Below, piece after piece: positions 10,685 to 20,368 of a DNA stretch of 64,000 nt. Made by a program: the position numbers and the translations under genes. Below the pieces are notes generated by a model. The model worked only from the letters and a program-made list of their open reading frames with translations, was not told the origin of the DNA and made no database searches. Position 1 is the stretch's first letter, and every line of letters begins with the position of its first letter. Source of the DNA: Polaromonas sp. P2-4 (GTDB taxonomy: Bacteria > Pseudomonadota > Gammaproteobacteria > Burkholderiales > Burkholderiaceae_C); the NCBI GenBank assembly GCA_024703855.1, contig CP087965.1, forward strand, positions 2,162,001 to 2,226,000. Reading direction: 5' to 3'.

Positions 10685-11966
10685 TCACGCCGGCTCCTCG
10701 TTCATGCCAAGAGTCTGGAGTTCCAGTCCCTCAATCTCCTGCAGCGACTTCCCCGCAATCCCCTGCAAGTCCCCATACATACCCACGGTCGCGCCCATCA
10801 CGCGCTCGATCTGCTCCTGGCGCTTGGCCCATTGCTTCATGATGACTTTGCGCTCCTTGTCCAGGTCGTCCTGCATGGATGAGAAGGCTTCCACAATCGC
10901 CTCCACCCGCTGCCTGAAGCGCGGGCCGGTGAGGTACTGGTAAACCATCTCGGTTTTGGTTTGCACGCCTTCAGACAGGGCGCGGGTCTGGCTGATTTGC
11001 AGCAGGCCCTGGCGCAGCATGATGGCCACCGGAATGGCCACGCGTGGGGACGTGATCCACACGCCGTCCACCAGGTCAAACGTTTCCACGCCTTTGGGCA
11101 ACACCTGGCTGACCAGCACGCAGACCTCGGCCTTGGCGCTGCGCTGGTCTTCGCGCAGCTTGGGCAGCCAGCCGTCGCTCCAGTTGCGGGTGCGTTTGGA
11201 TTCCCACAAGATGCTGCCGCAGGGCGTGCCGCCCTGGCTGTTGACGCGGTGCAGGGCGTCGCCGCCAAACTCGCCCTTCGGCACCGGCTCAATCAAGTCA
11301 AACGGAAACTTGGCGCGCAGCAGGTTTTCCAGTTCGAGCTCCTGCACTTCGCCTTGCAGTTGCTGCGAGCCCTGCTCGGCTTTTTGCTTGAGCTCTTCAA
11401 TCTTTTGCTGCATGGAAGCAATGGTCTGGTCTTTTCGGCCACCCTGAGCTTCATGCCGTCTTCGGCTTCGCGTTTGGCCAGGGTGCGCACTTCGGTCTGG
11501 CCGTCTTGCACGCGCTTTTCAATGGTCAGGTCCAGCTCGCGCTTGGCGTCGTCCAGCTCACGCTGCTTTTTGATCAGCTCGGCCTGGGCCTTTTGGGCCT
11601 CAAGCAGCTTGGCGTCGCGCACCTTGAGCACGTCTTGCAGCTCTGCCAGTTCGCGGGCTTTGGCTTCCAGCTCGTTGGCCGATGCGGCCTTGGCCTTTTG
11701 GCCTCTTCCGCGGCCACGCGGGTGCGTTCGGTTTTGAGCTGGCTGGCCACCTGATCGGCCACCTGCTCGTCCAGGTCACGTTTGGCGTCCGCCAGCGCCT
11801 TTTCCTTCTCGCGCATGGCGGTTTCGCGCTGGGCGATGTCGCGGTCCTTTTGCGCCAATTGCGCCTCGAACTGCAGGCGGGTGGATGCAATCAGAGGCGC
11901 TGCCAGCGACTCGGTCAGCTTGATTTCCGTCTTGCAATTGGGGCAGATGATGGTGGGTTCGGTCAT
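10685..11966 (-). CDS. DUF2130 coiled-coil, nuclease-like protein (frameshifted)
   Basis: About 426 aa in three frames. Residues 1-20 hold a CPNCKTEIKLTE zinc-ribbon half. A long charged coiled coil follows (about residues 30-190, rich in Glu, Lys, Arg and Gln). The globular C-terminus contains GSILWESKRTRNWSDGWL and LREDQR, which resembles the E-x-K core of PD-(D/E)XK nucleases and is the hallmark of DUF2130. Frameshifts lie near 11700 and 11420. The usual family length is about 420-440 aa, so the reconstruction is full length. It follows the subtilase gene by 14 nt and precedes the TIGR04141 gene by 79 nt. The family is also found outside defence islands, so a defence role here rests on context. 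Confidence 0.82.
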
Positions 11967-11980
11967 GGCAGTTTTGCTGG

Positions 11981-14316
11981 TTACGTGCGAGCTCTTGCGC
12001 GCTCATGAATTTGTACGCGTGCCTGCACAAGCGCAGAGAGCGTTCATAAAGATTAACGGCTTCGTTCTCACGATCACTGATGACTATTGAAAGCGCATAG
12101 GGCTCTGCAGCATCTTGTTGCATTGACCAGTTTGAATCTTGCCTTGTGACTACGACGAAAAGTCGCAACGATGCAGCTTTAGGCGCCAGCTTGAATGACC
12201 AAGACGAGGCTTGCAAAGTGCCAGCCTTTCTTACGGTCTCTGAAATTTCGCCGCCTTGTCGGTATTCCGGCAAACCTTCTTCCCGCCCTTTGGTGAATGC
12301 GTTTGCAACGACCTCAAGCGACTCGGCTTCTATCAGCTTGAAAGTCAGTTTGGTATGTCGGTAATCCAGCCGGGTTGTGCGCATTTCCGGACTGTAAGCC
12401 AGCGCAACCGATATTTGGCGATGACGTTTGCCGCGCCCCCATAACTCGTCAGGCAAAGGGATCTCAAAAAATTGGGTGCGATTGTTTTCAATGCGGTCGT
12501 CTGCATAGAGCGTGACAACATTGGAGGCAGAACGAAATACCGCTTCTTTGGCAATGCGCCCATAGCCCACGAGCTTCATCAACTTGTCCCGCCCCGGAGC
12601 CTTGTCTGCGGGGTTCAATAATTTCACTGACGCATCCGGCCACGCGGCATGACAAGCCAATATGGACCGGACCAGATTCACAGACCCATCAGGAAACTGA
12701 TGTGCCAGGCGCGCGGCCATGTGGGCAACTTTCGGTGCTGCAAAACTGGTGCCGTGGTCCTGGCGAAATGGGCGGCCAGTGGCGAAACCCGCGTTCATTG
12801 AGACAAGGCCGAGGCCCTGTTTTCTGATACTTCTGCCAGGCTTAAATGCCGCATTGCCTGCTTCTTCCACGAAGTCGGGTTTGACGGCGTCCCCCACTGA
12901 CATTCCAGACCGGGTGAATGGTGACGGCTGCAGCGGCTGCGCAATGGGCACGTCTTCTATAGTGTGCTCGTTGCGACGAGCGTCCGATGTGGCGTCCAGG
13001 ATGGCCAGGCCGCCAACCGTGATGGCGTTCAAGGCGGGGGCCGGGTCCAGCATGCGCGATGCAGGCTCAAGCAGGTAGTCTGGATAATCAGCAATTGGAT
13101 CAGTTGGCAGTTGATCGTCGCGAAGGTTGCCAGTAGGCACAACAAACAACACGCCCAACTCTCGACTAAGTCGGTCCAGGGTGTAGGCCAAGCCCCGTAC
13201 ATGCCGCCCGTCATACACCTTGTTCATATCGCCATAGCTTAGGTTGAACACGCGGCACTGGTAGTTCTGCAGGAAGTAGCGAACGGCATCTTCAACGCTT
13301 TTCTCGACAAACGTGGTTTCATCCAGGTCATCGTCATTGAACACGCGACCAGAAAAAAGCTGAAGCTGCGGGATGAATTGTCCTGATCGAATTTGCTCTG
13401 CCACGTCGCCATACAAGGCTAGTCCCTACGACGAAAGTACCGTGCCCGGCCATGTCAGCGGCCCCACGGTCTGGGGCAACAAACCCCTGCGCATCACCAA
13501 CGGCAGCAGCCAAGAGCGGATGATTCTCGGTGATGCCGCTGTCGAGCACTGCGATTCGAGGGGCATTGTCCGGCGGCGCAGGAACTAGGGGAAACTGATT
13601 CACATCGGCAGTTAACAGTTCAAAAGCAAGCCCCATGCGCGGAGGTAGGTCAACCGTGCGAATATCCCGGTGATTCAACAGCAGATCTGCGTTGGTGGCG
13701 TTGGCTCGCAGGCGAACGAGAATCAAGGACGGTTGAGAAAGCTGGTCGGAAACGACAAACCCTTGCGCTTGTGCCCAGCCGATAAAAACATCCTGAATTC
13801 GTGCGCGTTCACGCGGGTTTTCCATCGGCCAGAGTTCAACATCCAGAAAGAACTCGGGTCGATTCGGAAGACCGTGCTCCACCAGCGCCGCACCTTTCCG
13901 GTTCTCAGGTGTCCACCGATCAAAACTTTGAATGGCGAAAAGAATGGCCTCGCATGAGTGGCTTTGCCTGATTGGGTCAAACTCACCAGCCGAGACTCAA
14001 ATTCGGCAAGTCCTGCGGTGGTAGCGAACGCAAGCACAACCGACTTTTCTTCCTGGCTCACGACGGTGATGCCATTGATCTTTTCTAGATCAGGGGCCAT
14101 TAGCCCCTCGCGGACATTTACCTTCAGCAATAGCCGGGTGTCAAAACCCCCGATATCTTCGGATAGCGCCCGTTGTTGTGCCTTCGCCAAGCTGGCGCGC
14201 ATGCTGGTAACGAAGAATGGAATATCAGCAGGTCTGATGTTTGGCGAAAATCCTTTGCGTGGATGACGTTCTCTGATGGGTTCGTCACGAGATATTTTTA
14301 TGTGCTCATATGGCAT
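11981..14316 (-). CDS. ietS: Subtilisin-like S8 protease, IetS-like (frameshifted)
   Basis: Cytoplasmic subtilase of about 778 aa with no signal peptide. The catalytic triad is visible: Asp in RIAVLDSGITENHP, His in MAGHGTFVVG and Ser in DHGTSFAAPKVAHMAA. An N-terminal domain of about 240 residues precedes it and a beta-rich domain follows. Three apparent frameshifts are needed: near 13953 (restoring AILFAIQSFDRWTPENRKG), near 13420 (restoring FVVG.LALYGDVAEQ) and near 12040 (restoring LSALVQARVQIHERARART and the TAA at 11981). The start at 14316 follows GGGAGGAG. It lies 21 nt after an AAA ATPase. The pairing of a small AAA ATPase with a subtilase is the IetA/IetS arrangement, first known from plasmid stability and later listed among antiviral systems. 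Family assignment is by domain pairing, not by alignment. Confidence 0.83.
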
Positions 14317-14337
14317 TGAATCTCCTCCCTGAGAAAT

Positions 14338-15324
14338 TTATTTTTTTAACTTGCGCTCCCGGGCCAGCCCCGCCTCAATGTGTTGTTTCTCAAGAAATTC
14401 TTTTCCAGTTAACACCATCTCTTTGACGGCACGCCGTAGAACACGCTCAATATCGGCATGCGACATACCTTTGAAAAGCGTGGCGATTTTTGTATCAGTG
14501 GACTCAAAATTGCGCCGTACTCCCGAAGTTTTAAGGCTCAGCAAGCGCTTGATCTGCTCCAGGTTGGGCATGTCAAATTCGATGGTTTCATCAAAACGCC
14601 GCCACACCGCTTTATCCAGCAGTGACTCGTAATTGGTCGTGGCGATCAATATGCTGCTGCCGCGATAGCTGTCCATCATTTGGAGGACGGCGTTGACGGA
14701 GCGTTTTAATTCACCATGGTCTGCACTGTCGCCCCTGTCTTTGGTGATGGCATCAAATTCGTCAAAGAGTGCGACTGTGGGATGGTCAGAAATGTAGTCA
14801 AAGACCTTGCGCAGATTGGACGCTGTCTCACCCAGAAAAGATGAAATGACTGAATCGAGTCGCACCACTACCAAAGGAAGAGACAGGGCTCCGGCGATGA
14901 CCTCGGCAGCCAACGTTTTGCCACACCCGGGTGGCCCAAAGAACAAAAGCTTTTGTGCAGGCTTTAACCCGAATGATCGCAGCAGGTCAGCACGGTTATG
15001 TTCCTGAATAATTTCTTCCAGGGCTGACTTTGCGATGTCAGATAACACGATATCTTGCTGCTCACGAACAACAGGGCGCAGTTCAAGTAATGACAAACCA
15101 CTGTCTTTGTTGGACGGCATGCTGGACGCCAACTTGAGATGGCCCAGTGGCGGCGTGCCTGCTGACTGAGTGCCATACATGAGCTTTTCAAGATCATTGG
15201 CAAGAAGGTGATGCTTTTTCTCGCGCTCTTCGGCAATCACGGCCTCTGAAGCAGCGCGAAAATTCGGTAGGTCCCCTTGGAGTCCTGAGCTGATAAGTTG
15301 CCTGAGTAGTTTTCCATTGGCCAT
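14338..15324 (-). CDS. ietA: AAA ATPase, IetA-like
   Basis: Intact 328-aa AAA+ ATPase. Walker A is GPPGCGKTLAAEVI near residue 133, Walker B VALFDEFDAI, sensor 1 LIATTNYES, and an arginine-finger candidate lies in WRRFDETIEF. A small C-terminal lid domain follows (MSHADIERVLRRAVKEM). The order and length fit a single-ring classical AAA protein like those coupled to proteases. It starts at ATG after GAGAGG and its stop is 21 nt from the subtilase start, so the two form a cotranscribed pair. In the IetAS model the ATPase and protease act together; what activates the pair is not visible here. Confidence 0.88.
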   Translation of the reverse strand: MANGKLLRQLISSGLQGDLPNFRAASEAVIAEEREKKHHLLANDLEKLMYGTQSAGTPPLGHLKLASSMPSNKDSGLSLLELRPVVREQQDIVLSDIAKSALEEIIQEHNRADLLRSFGLKPAQKLLFFGPPGCGKTLAAEVIAGALSLPLVVVRLDSVISSFLGETASNLRKVFDYISDHPTVALFDEFDAITKDRGDSADHGELKRSVNAVLQMMDSYRGSSILIATTNYESLLDKAVWRRFDETIEFDMPNLEQIKRLLSLKTSGVRRNFESTDTKIATLFKGMSHADIERVLRRAVKEMVLTGKEFLEKQHIEAGLARERKLKK

Positions 15325-15333
15325 ATATGCCTC

Positions 15334-15489
15334 TCAATTTTCCGTTTCACCATTCAAGTCTGTTTCAAAACCTGAGCCTTCTAGTTTTGCATCACTTTGC
15401 CAGCCCCGGTAAAGTGATGCCGGCACTGGCAATACAACGGCATATTTTGACAGGTGCTCAGTCAAGGCACCATTGAATCGTGAATACAT
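15334..15489 (-). CDS. Possible small gene between SNF2 and the AAA ATPase
   Basis: A 51-codon ORF starts at ATG 15489 inside the last codons of the SNF2 gene and stops 9 nt before the AAA ATPase start. It would begin MYSRFNGALTEHLSKYAVVL, with SLYRGWQSD later and an acidic end (GETEN). It fills almost the whole 133-nt gap and has a natural-looking composition. There is no good ribosome-binding site upstream, so it would depend on coupling to SNF2 translation. I do not recognise the family. It could be a small partner protein, the remnant of a larger gene, or chance. Confidence 0.35.
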   Translation of the reverse strand: MYSRFNGALTEHLSKYAVVLPVPASLYRGWQSDAKLEGSGFETDLNGETEN

Positions 15490-18316
15490 CAGCTGTACTG
15501 ACTTGTCTGGTTAGCCGGGATTCCAGCTCTTCGATCAGCCTGTTGCGCTGCCCGTCAATCTCATCCTGCCTGTCAAATATCTTGCGCCGCAGCTGGTTGC
15601 GCTTTTCTTCCAATTCCCGCTGGCGTTTTTGCCAGTGCAGCTTTTCTTCCAGTGTGGCCGACACGGTGGCGGTACGGCGCACGTCTTTGATTTCACGGTC
15701 CAGCTCTTTGACCTCGTTTTCCAGGCCTACCTTCAAGTCGTCGGCCCAGGCGTCAAGCTTTTGCACTTCAGCTTCGAAATAGCCGAGGTTGCGCTGATTC
15801 ACCTCGCGGATATGCTGGTTTTCGAGTCGCTTGAGTGTTAGCTCCAGCTGACCCGACTCGCGCGTTTGATGCACCTGTGGCGTCAGCACTTCCGCAGGCA
15901 GGCGTAGCAGCTTTTCCGGGTCTTCGTCATGCAGGGCTTCGCCTGCGTCTGTCATGCCTGCCAGCAGCAAATAGTCTTCGGTTGTGCCCAGTGCCTCAAT
16001 AGACAAAACGCTTAGGGCCAGCCAGCCACTTTGGCCGCGCAGATCCTTCAGGGTAGACACCTTGACGCCATAGCCGTCATAGCTAAAGCGCAGTTTGGCT
16101 GCGGGCAGCTTGCGGCCTCTAGCCAAGTCAATGAGTGCCTGGGCCAGGGGGTGGCCGGTACGGTAAAGGTGGGCTTCGCCAGAGCGACGAGGCAACTCAT
16201 AACGGCCGGGTGGGGCATCGGCGGGCGCGACGCCGGGTGGGGTTTGCGCCAGGGTAAAGCCCGCGTCGTCAAACGTGGCGTGGCCTTGCAGCTCGGCCCG
16301 TGTCAAGTCCATCAGCAAGCGCTCAAAGCGGCTGCGTGCGCTGGTGCTTTCTGCCTGCCGGGTTTTGAGCTTTTCTTGCACCGCTTCGTCAAAATTTTCA
16401 AGCAGCAGTTGCCGGGTTTTAAGCATGGCAGCGTTGATTTCGCCGGACAGGTCTAGCTGCAGTTGCTTGAACGAGGTTTCAATTTGTTCCGGGTTGCGGC
16501 AGGTTTGATAAATTTCCGCAATGCGGCGCTCAAAGTCCACGCCGCTGCCCACGGCCCCCAGCACTTCGTCGCTGGCGCCAAACACGCCTTCAAACAACTG
16601 AAATTTTTGCGCCAGCAGCTCGTACACGCGGCGGTCGGCGGCGTTGCTGCGGTCGATAAAGTTGACCACCACCACATCGTGCTTTTGCCCGTAGCGGTGA
16701 CAGCGGCCAATGCGCTGCTCGATGCGCTGGGGGTTCCAGGGCAGGTCGTAGTTAATCACCAGCGAGCAAAACTGCAGGTTGATGCCTTCGGCACCCGCTT
16801 CGGTGGCGATCATGATGCGTGCGGAATCCCGAAAATGTTCTACCAATGCGGCACGGGTGTCTGCGGTGCGTGAGCCGGTGATGCGGTCTGTGCCCGCATG
16901 GCGTTGCAGCCAGGCGGCGTAGATTTTTTGCGCCCCTGCGTCGGTGTTGCTGCCGTTGAACAGCACGGTCTGGCCTGCGTAAGGGCTTTGCTCCAGCAGC
17001 TCCAGCAGATAGGCCTGGGTACGTCTGGATTCGGTAAAGATCAGCGCTTTTTGGTTGGCGCCCAGTTTTTGCAGCTCGGCAAAGGCGCGGCCAAGGGCTT
17101 GCAGCAGGGCCTGGCCTTTGGCGTTGTCGCGAATGGTGACGGCCTGCCGTTGGAATTCACGCAGCTCCGCCATTTCTTCAGCCACGCTGGCAAGTTGTTC
17201 AGGCGACGGCGGCGCATCCGGTTCGCTCCACTCCTCCTCGGTTTCTTCAAGGGCCTCGTAGTCTTCGTCCAGGCTGTCCGCCAGTTCTGGCGCAGGCTCT
17301 GCTTTAAGTTTGTCCTCCAGACGTTGCGCCATGGTTCCCAAGGCACCGGCAATGGCGTAGCTGCTTGATGCCAGCAACTTCCACAACACCAGCGATATCA
17401 GTTGCCGCTGGCCTGTGGGCAGGGCGTGGCTGATGGGGCGACGTAAATACTCAGCCACGGCAAGATGCAGGGCCTGCTCGTCGGGTGACGGAGTGAACTC
17501 CTGCACCAGTGGGATGCGCTGGGTATATGAGATATAGGGCTGCACTTGGCGACGCAGGGTGCGTTTGCACACGGTGGCCAGGCGGGTGCGCAACTTGGCA
17601 AAGGTGTCTGCATTGCCCAGCGCGCCAAACTGGTCACGAAAGCTGGACAAGTCACCAAACACACGGTCATCGACCATGCTGACCAAGCCATACAACTCAA
17701 GCAGGGAGTTTTGCAGCGGGGTGGCGGTCAGCAGCACCTTGGGGGCGTGGGCCAAGGATTCTTTAAGCGCCTTGCCGATCACATTGCTCGTCTTGTAGAC
17801 GTTGCGCAGGCGGTGGGCTTCGTCCATCACCACCAGGTCCCACGGCACACGCTGCAGGTCGTCGGCTTTGGACTTGGCAAATTGGTATGAGCAGATGATG
17901 ACGCGGTTGTCTTGCGCAAAAGGTTGAGGTTTGCCCCCTTTGCGTAGTTGGGTGTAGCTTTTGGCTTCCAGAATCAGCGCTTGCAGGCTGAACTTGTCTT
18001 GCAGTTCCTGGTGCCACTGCTTGCGCAGGTTGGCGGGCACGATGATGAGGATGCGCCGTTTGCGTTCAGCCCAGCGCTGGGCTATGACCAAGCCCGCTTC
18101 GATGGTTTTGCCCAACCCGACCTCGTCGGCCAGGATGACGCCTTTGGACAGTGGGCTCTGGAAGGCAAATAGCGCGGCGTCCACTTGATGCGGGTTCAGG
18201 TCGACCTGCGCGTCCACCAGCGTGGAGGCCAGCATGTCGACTGAGTCCGCATTCATGCGGCGTGACAGCAGCCACGCGACGTATTGGGATTGGTAGGGGG
18301 TAATGTCAGCTGTCAA
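15458..18316 (-). CDS. SNF2/RapA-like helicase with C-terminal coiled coil
   Basis: About 952-aa Swi2/Snf2 ATPase and probable first gene of the defence island. Motifs include GVILADEVGLGKTIEAGL (motif I), VVMDEAHRLRN (DEAH), LLTATPLQN, TEAGAEGINLQ and QRIGRCHRYGQ. An acidic linker (DEDYEALEETEEEWSEP) separates the two lobes, and the last ~120 residues form a charged coiled coil. I prefer the TTG at 18316, giving LTADITPYQSQY as the N-terminus, because sequence upstream of it (to 18430) is Arg-rich and unlike the family. It is uninterrupted. It differs from the SNF2 fragment at 1-1740 and resembles the helicases encoded beside type III-like modification genes, but I cannot name a subfamily. 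Confidence 0.86.
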   Translation of the reverse strand: MTADITPYQSQYVAWLLSRRMNADSVDMLASTLVDAQVDLNPHQVDAALFAFQSPLSKGVILADEVGLGKTIEAGLVIAQRWAERKRRILIIVPANLRKQWHQELQDKFSLQALILEAKSYTQLRKGGKPQPFAQDNRVIICSYQFAKSKADDLQRVPWDLVVMDEAHRLRNVYKTSNVIGKALKESLAHAPKVLLTATPLQNSLLELYGLVSMVDDRVFGDLSSFRDQFGALGNADTFAKLRTRLATVCKRTLRRQVQPYISYTQRIPLVQEFTPSPDEQALHLAVAEYLRRPISHALPTGQRQLISLVLWKLLASSSYAIAGALGTMAQRLEDKLKAEPAPELADSLDEDYEALEETEEEWSEPDAPPSPEQLASVAEEMAELREFQRQAVTIRDNAKGQALLQALGRAFAELQKLGANQKALIFTESRRTQAYLLELLEQSPYAGQTVLFNGSNTDAGAQKIYAAWLQRHAGTDRITGSRTADTRAALVEHFRDSARIMIATEAGAEGINLQFCSLVINYDLPWNPQRIEQRIGRCHRYGQKHDVVVVNFIDRSNAADRRVYELLAQKFQLFEGVFGASDEVLGAVGSGVDFERRIAEIYQTCRNPEQIETSFKQLQLDLSGEINAAMLKTRQLLLENFDEAVQEKLKTRQAESTSARSRFERLLMDLTRAELQGHATFDDAGFTLAQTPPGVAPADAPPGRYELPRRSGEAHLYRTGHPLAQALIDLARGRKLPAAKLRFSYDGYGVKVSTLKDLRGQSGWLALSVLSIEALGTTEDYLLLAGMTDAGEALHDEDPEKLLRLPAEVLTPQVHQTRESGQLELTLKRLENQHIREVNQRNLGYFEAEVQKLDAWADDLKVGLENEVKELDREIKDVRRTATVSATLEEKLHWQKRQRELEEKRNQLRRKIFDRQDEIDGQRNRLIEELESRLTRQVSTADVFTIQWCLD

Positions 18317-18480
18317 GGTGCAAATTTTTGGTTTGCTTGAATTATGGGGCCAGCCACACCACTGGAGGTGCAGTCCCCGCTTGACTTGGGCATGGAGCCG
18401 CCGAGCAGCAACACCGCGCCGCTGCTGCATGCCTGGCGCCTGAAGTGAAGGCCGGGGCCTGAACAGGAACGCGCAAAATC

Positions 18481-18528
18481 GCTATTTATTTGATAGCTGC
18501 TTGCGCAGGTATACCAACCTCCCAAGCC
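18481..18528 (+). repeat. Family A repeat copy
   Basis: Degenerate copy of the dispersed double-hairpin element: GCTATTTATTTGATAGC followed by TGCTTGCGC. It lies between the 5' end of the SNF2 gene and the ABC operon terminator, at the edge of the defence island. Confidence 0.75.
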
Positions 18529-18538
18529 CTGTTTGACG

Positions 18539-18580
18539 GTAAAAAGAAGCGCAGGACATGAGCGTTCTCATGTCCTGCGC
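18539..18580 (-). terminator. Rho-independent terminator of the ABC/glucarate operon
   Basis: Perfect inverted repeat with 14-bp arms (GCGCAGGACATGAG) and a 4-nt loop at 18549-18580. On the minus strand it is followed by TTCTTTTT. It lies 39 nt beyond the last permease gene and separates that operon from the defence island. Confidence 0.88.
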
Positions 18581-18618
18581 CCAATTTCCACCAACGGAAA
18601 ACTGATTTCAAAATCCGG

Positions 18619-19475
18619 TCACCCTTTGACCGGATGTTCCTTGACCCGGCTGACCAGTTGCGTCGGATTAACGAAACGCAGCGCGATCAGCAGCCACAGC
18701 ACCGTAATCGCCATGTAAATCATCGCCATGGCATCGACCGACTGCCCCGCCCTCACCCCTGCGGCAAACACGGCGTAGTACAGCGCCACCACCAGCGTCT
18801 GCGTGTCCGGCCCGGCCACCAGAAAGGTGAGCTCGAACATGGCCACGGTGCGCACCAGCACCAGCAGCCCTGCAGGCCAGCACGCCCGGTGCCAGCAGGG
18901 GCACCAGCGTGTAGATGAACATCTGCCGTGTGTTGGCGCCAAAGACCCGGGCCGCCGACTCGATGTTGGTGTCGATCTGCTCGACAAAAGGCGTCATGAC
19001 CAGAATCACAAAGGGCAAGGCCGGAATCATGTTGGCAATGATCACGCCCGGCAGCGTGCCGGCCAGGTGCAGCTGGTACATCACGGTGGCCAGTGGAATG
19101 CCATAGGTAATGGGCGGCACCATCAAGGGCAGCAAAAACAGCAGCGTCAGCAACTTTTTGCCGCGGAAGTCTTTGCGCGCCAGGGTGTAGGCGGCAGGCA
19201 CGCCTATCAGCAGCGACAGGAAGACCACGGAGAACACCACCACCACCGTCACGACCAGCACATGGCTGAGCTGGAACTCCTTCCAGGCCGACAGGTACCA
19301 GCCCGTGGTGTAGGCCTCAGGCAGCCAGGTGCCGAGCCAGCGCGTGGCCACCGAGTTGGTCGCCACCGCCAGAATCATCATGCCGACATTCACCAGAAAG
19401 AAGGCCATGACGCCCCACACCAGCGCGCCAGGCGCGGTCGCGCAGCGGATTGTTATCGTGTGTGTTGGTGCTCAT
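18619..19475 (-). CDS. ABC transporter permease, second subunit (frameshifted)
   Basis: Inner-membrane permease of about 285 aa with five to six hydrophobic segments, for example VLVVTVVVVFSVVFLSLLIG and LLTLLFLLPLMVPPI. The cytoplasmic coupling loop is recognisable (ESAARVFGANTRQMFIYTLVP). It belongs to the PotC/FbpB-like binding-protein-dependent permeases. Two frame changes interrupt it: near 19430, just after an MSTNTHDNNPLRDRA leader, and near 18890, after which the frame reads VRTVAMFELTFLVAGPDT. Its ATG overlaps the stop of the first permease (ATGA). Last gene of the operon. Confidence 0.85.
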
Positions 19476-20367
19476 CCCTTGCCTCCGGTGACGGGGCCAC
19501 GGTAGAACATCGAGCGCAGGCCCAGCGCTGCAACCACGATGGCCAGCTGGGCCAGACCCATGATCATGGCGACGGCCGAAGCCAGCGAGTAGTCGTACTG
19601 CTCAAAGGCGGCTTCGTAGGCGGCGATGGCAATCACCCGGGTGGTGCCGGCCGGCGAGCCCAGCAGCACGGCCGACGGGAAGACCGAGAAGGCCTGCACA
19701 AAGCTGAGGCAAAAAGCCATCACAAGGCCCGGCGTGAGCAGCGGCAAATAGATGTGGCGAAAGCGGTTCCAGCCGTCGGCCCCGAGTGTCGCTGCCGCAC
19801 GCGGCAGCGCCGGGTCGATGCCGGTGATGTAGGACAGGATCAGCAAATAGGCAAATGGAAATCCGGTGATGATCAGCGAAATGAGCACCCCCAGTAGTTG
19901 TGCGTCAGCCGTATCGAGCCTTCATACACATGCAACCAACGCAGGGTTTGTGCCAGCCAGCCTTGTGGGCCGAAATAGGTCAGCATGCCCTCGGCGATCA
20001 ACACCGTGCCCAGCGTCAGCGGCACCACCAGCAAGGTAGACAGCAGGCGCTGGTACGGGCCCTTGATGCGCGTGGCATAGGCAATCGCCAACGCACCTGC
20101 CACGTTGATAAAGGTGGCCGGCAGCGCCAGCTGCATGGTGTTGCCTATGGTTTTCCAGAGTTCCTGGGTCTGGAAGAAATGGATGTAGTTCTGGAACACG
20201 CCGCCCTGCGCCGGCTGGAACGACAGCAGCAGTCCGTAGGCGAACGGGTACACAAAAAACATCACCATCAGGGCGGCGGCCGGCGCCACCAGCATCACGG
20301 CCGGGTCGAACGGCGGACGCGGGCTGATGCTGGCGCGAGGCGCAGTCATGGCAGTTGTTGCGGTCAT
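19472..20367 (-). CDS. ABC transporter permease, first subunit (frameshifted)
   Basis: PotB-like inner-membrane permease of about 298 aa. The N-terminal half (VMLVAPAAALMVMFFVYPFA, then a long periplasmic stretch) and the C-terminal half (LISLIITGFPFAYLLILS) meet at a frameshift near 19885. The EAA-type coupling loop reads AAATLGADGWNRFRHIYLPL. The start at 20367 (MTATTAMTAPRAS) is preferred because GGAG sits 9 nt upstream, inside the end of the ATPase gene, whose TGA lies one base before it. Confidence 0.86.
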
Positions 20368-20368
20368 T

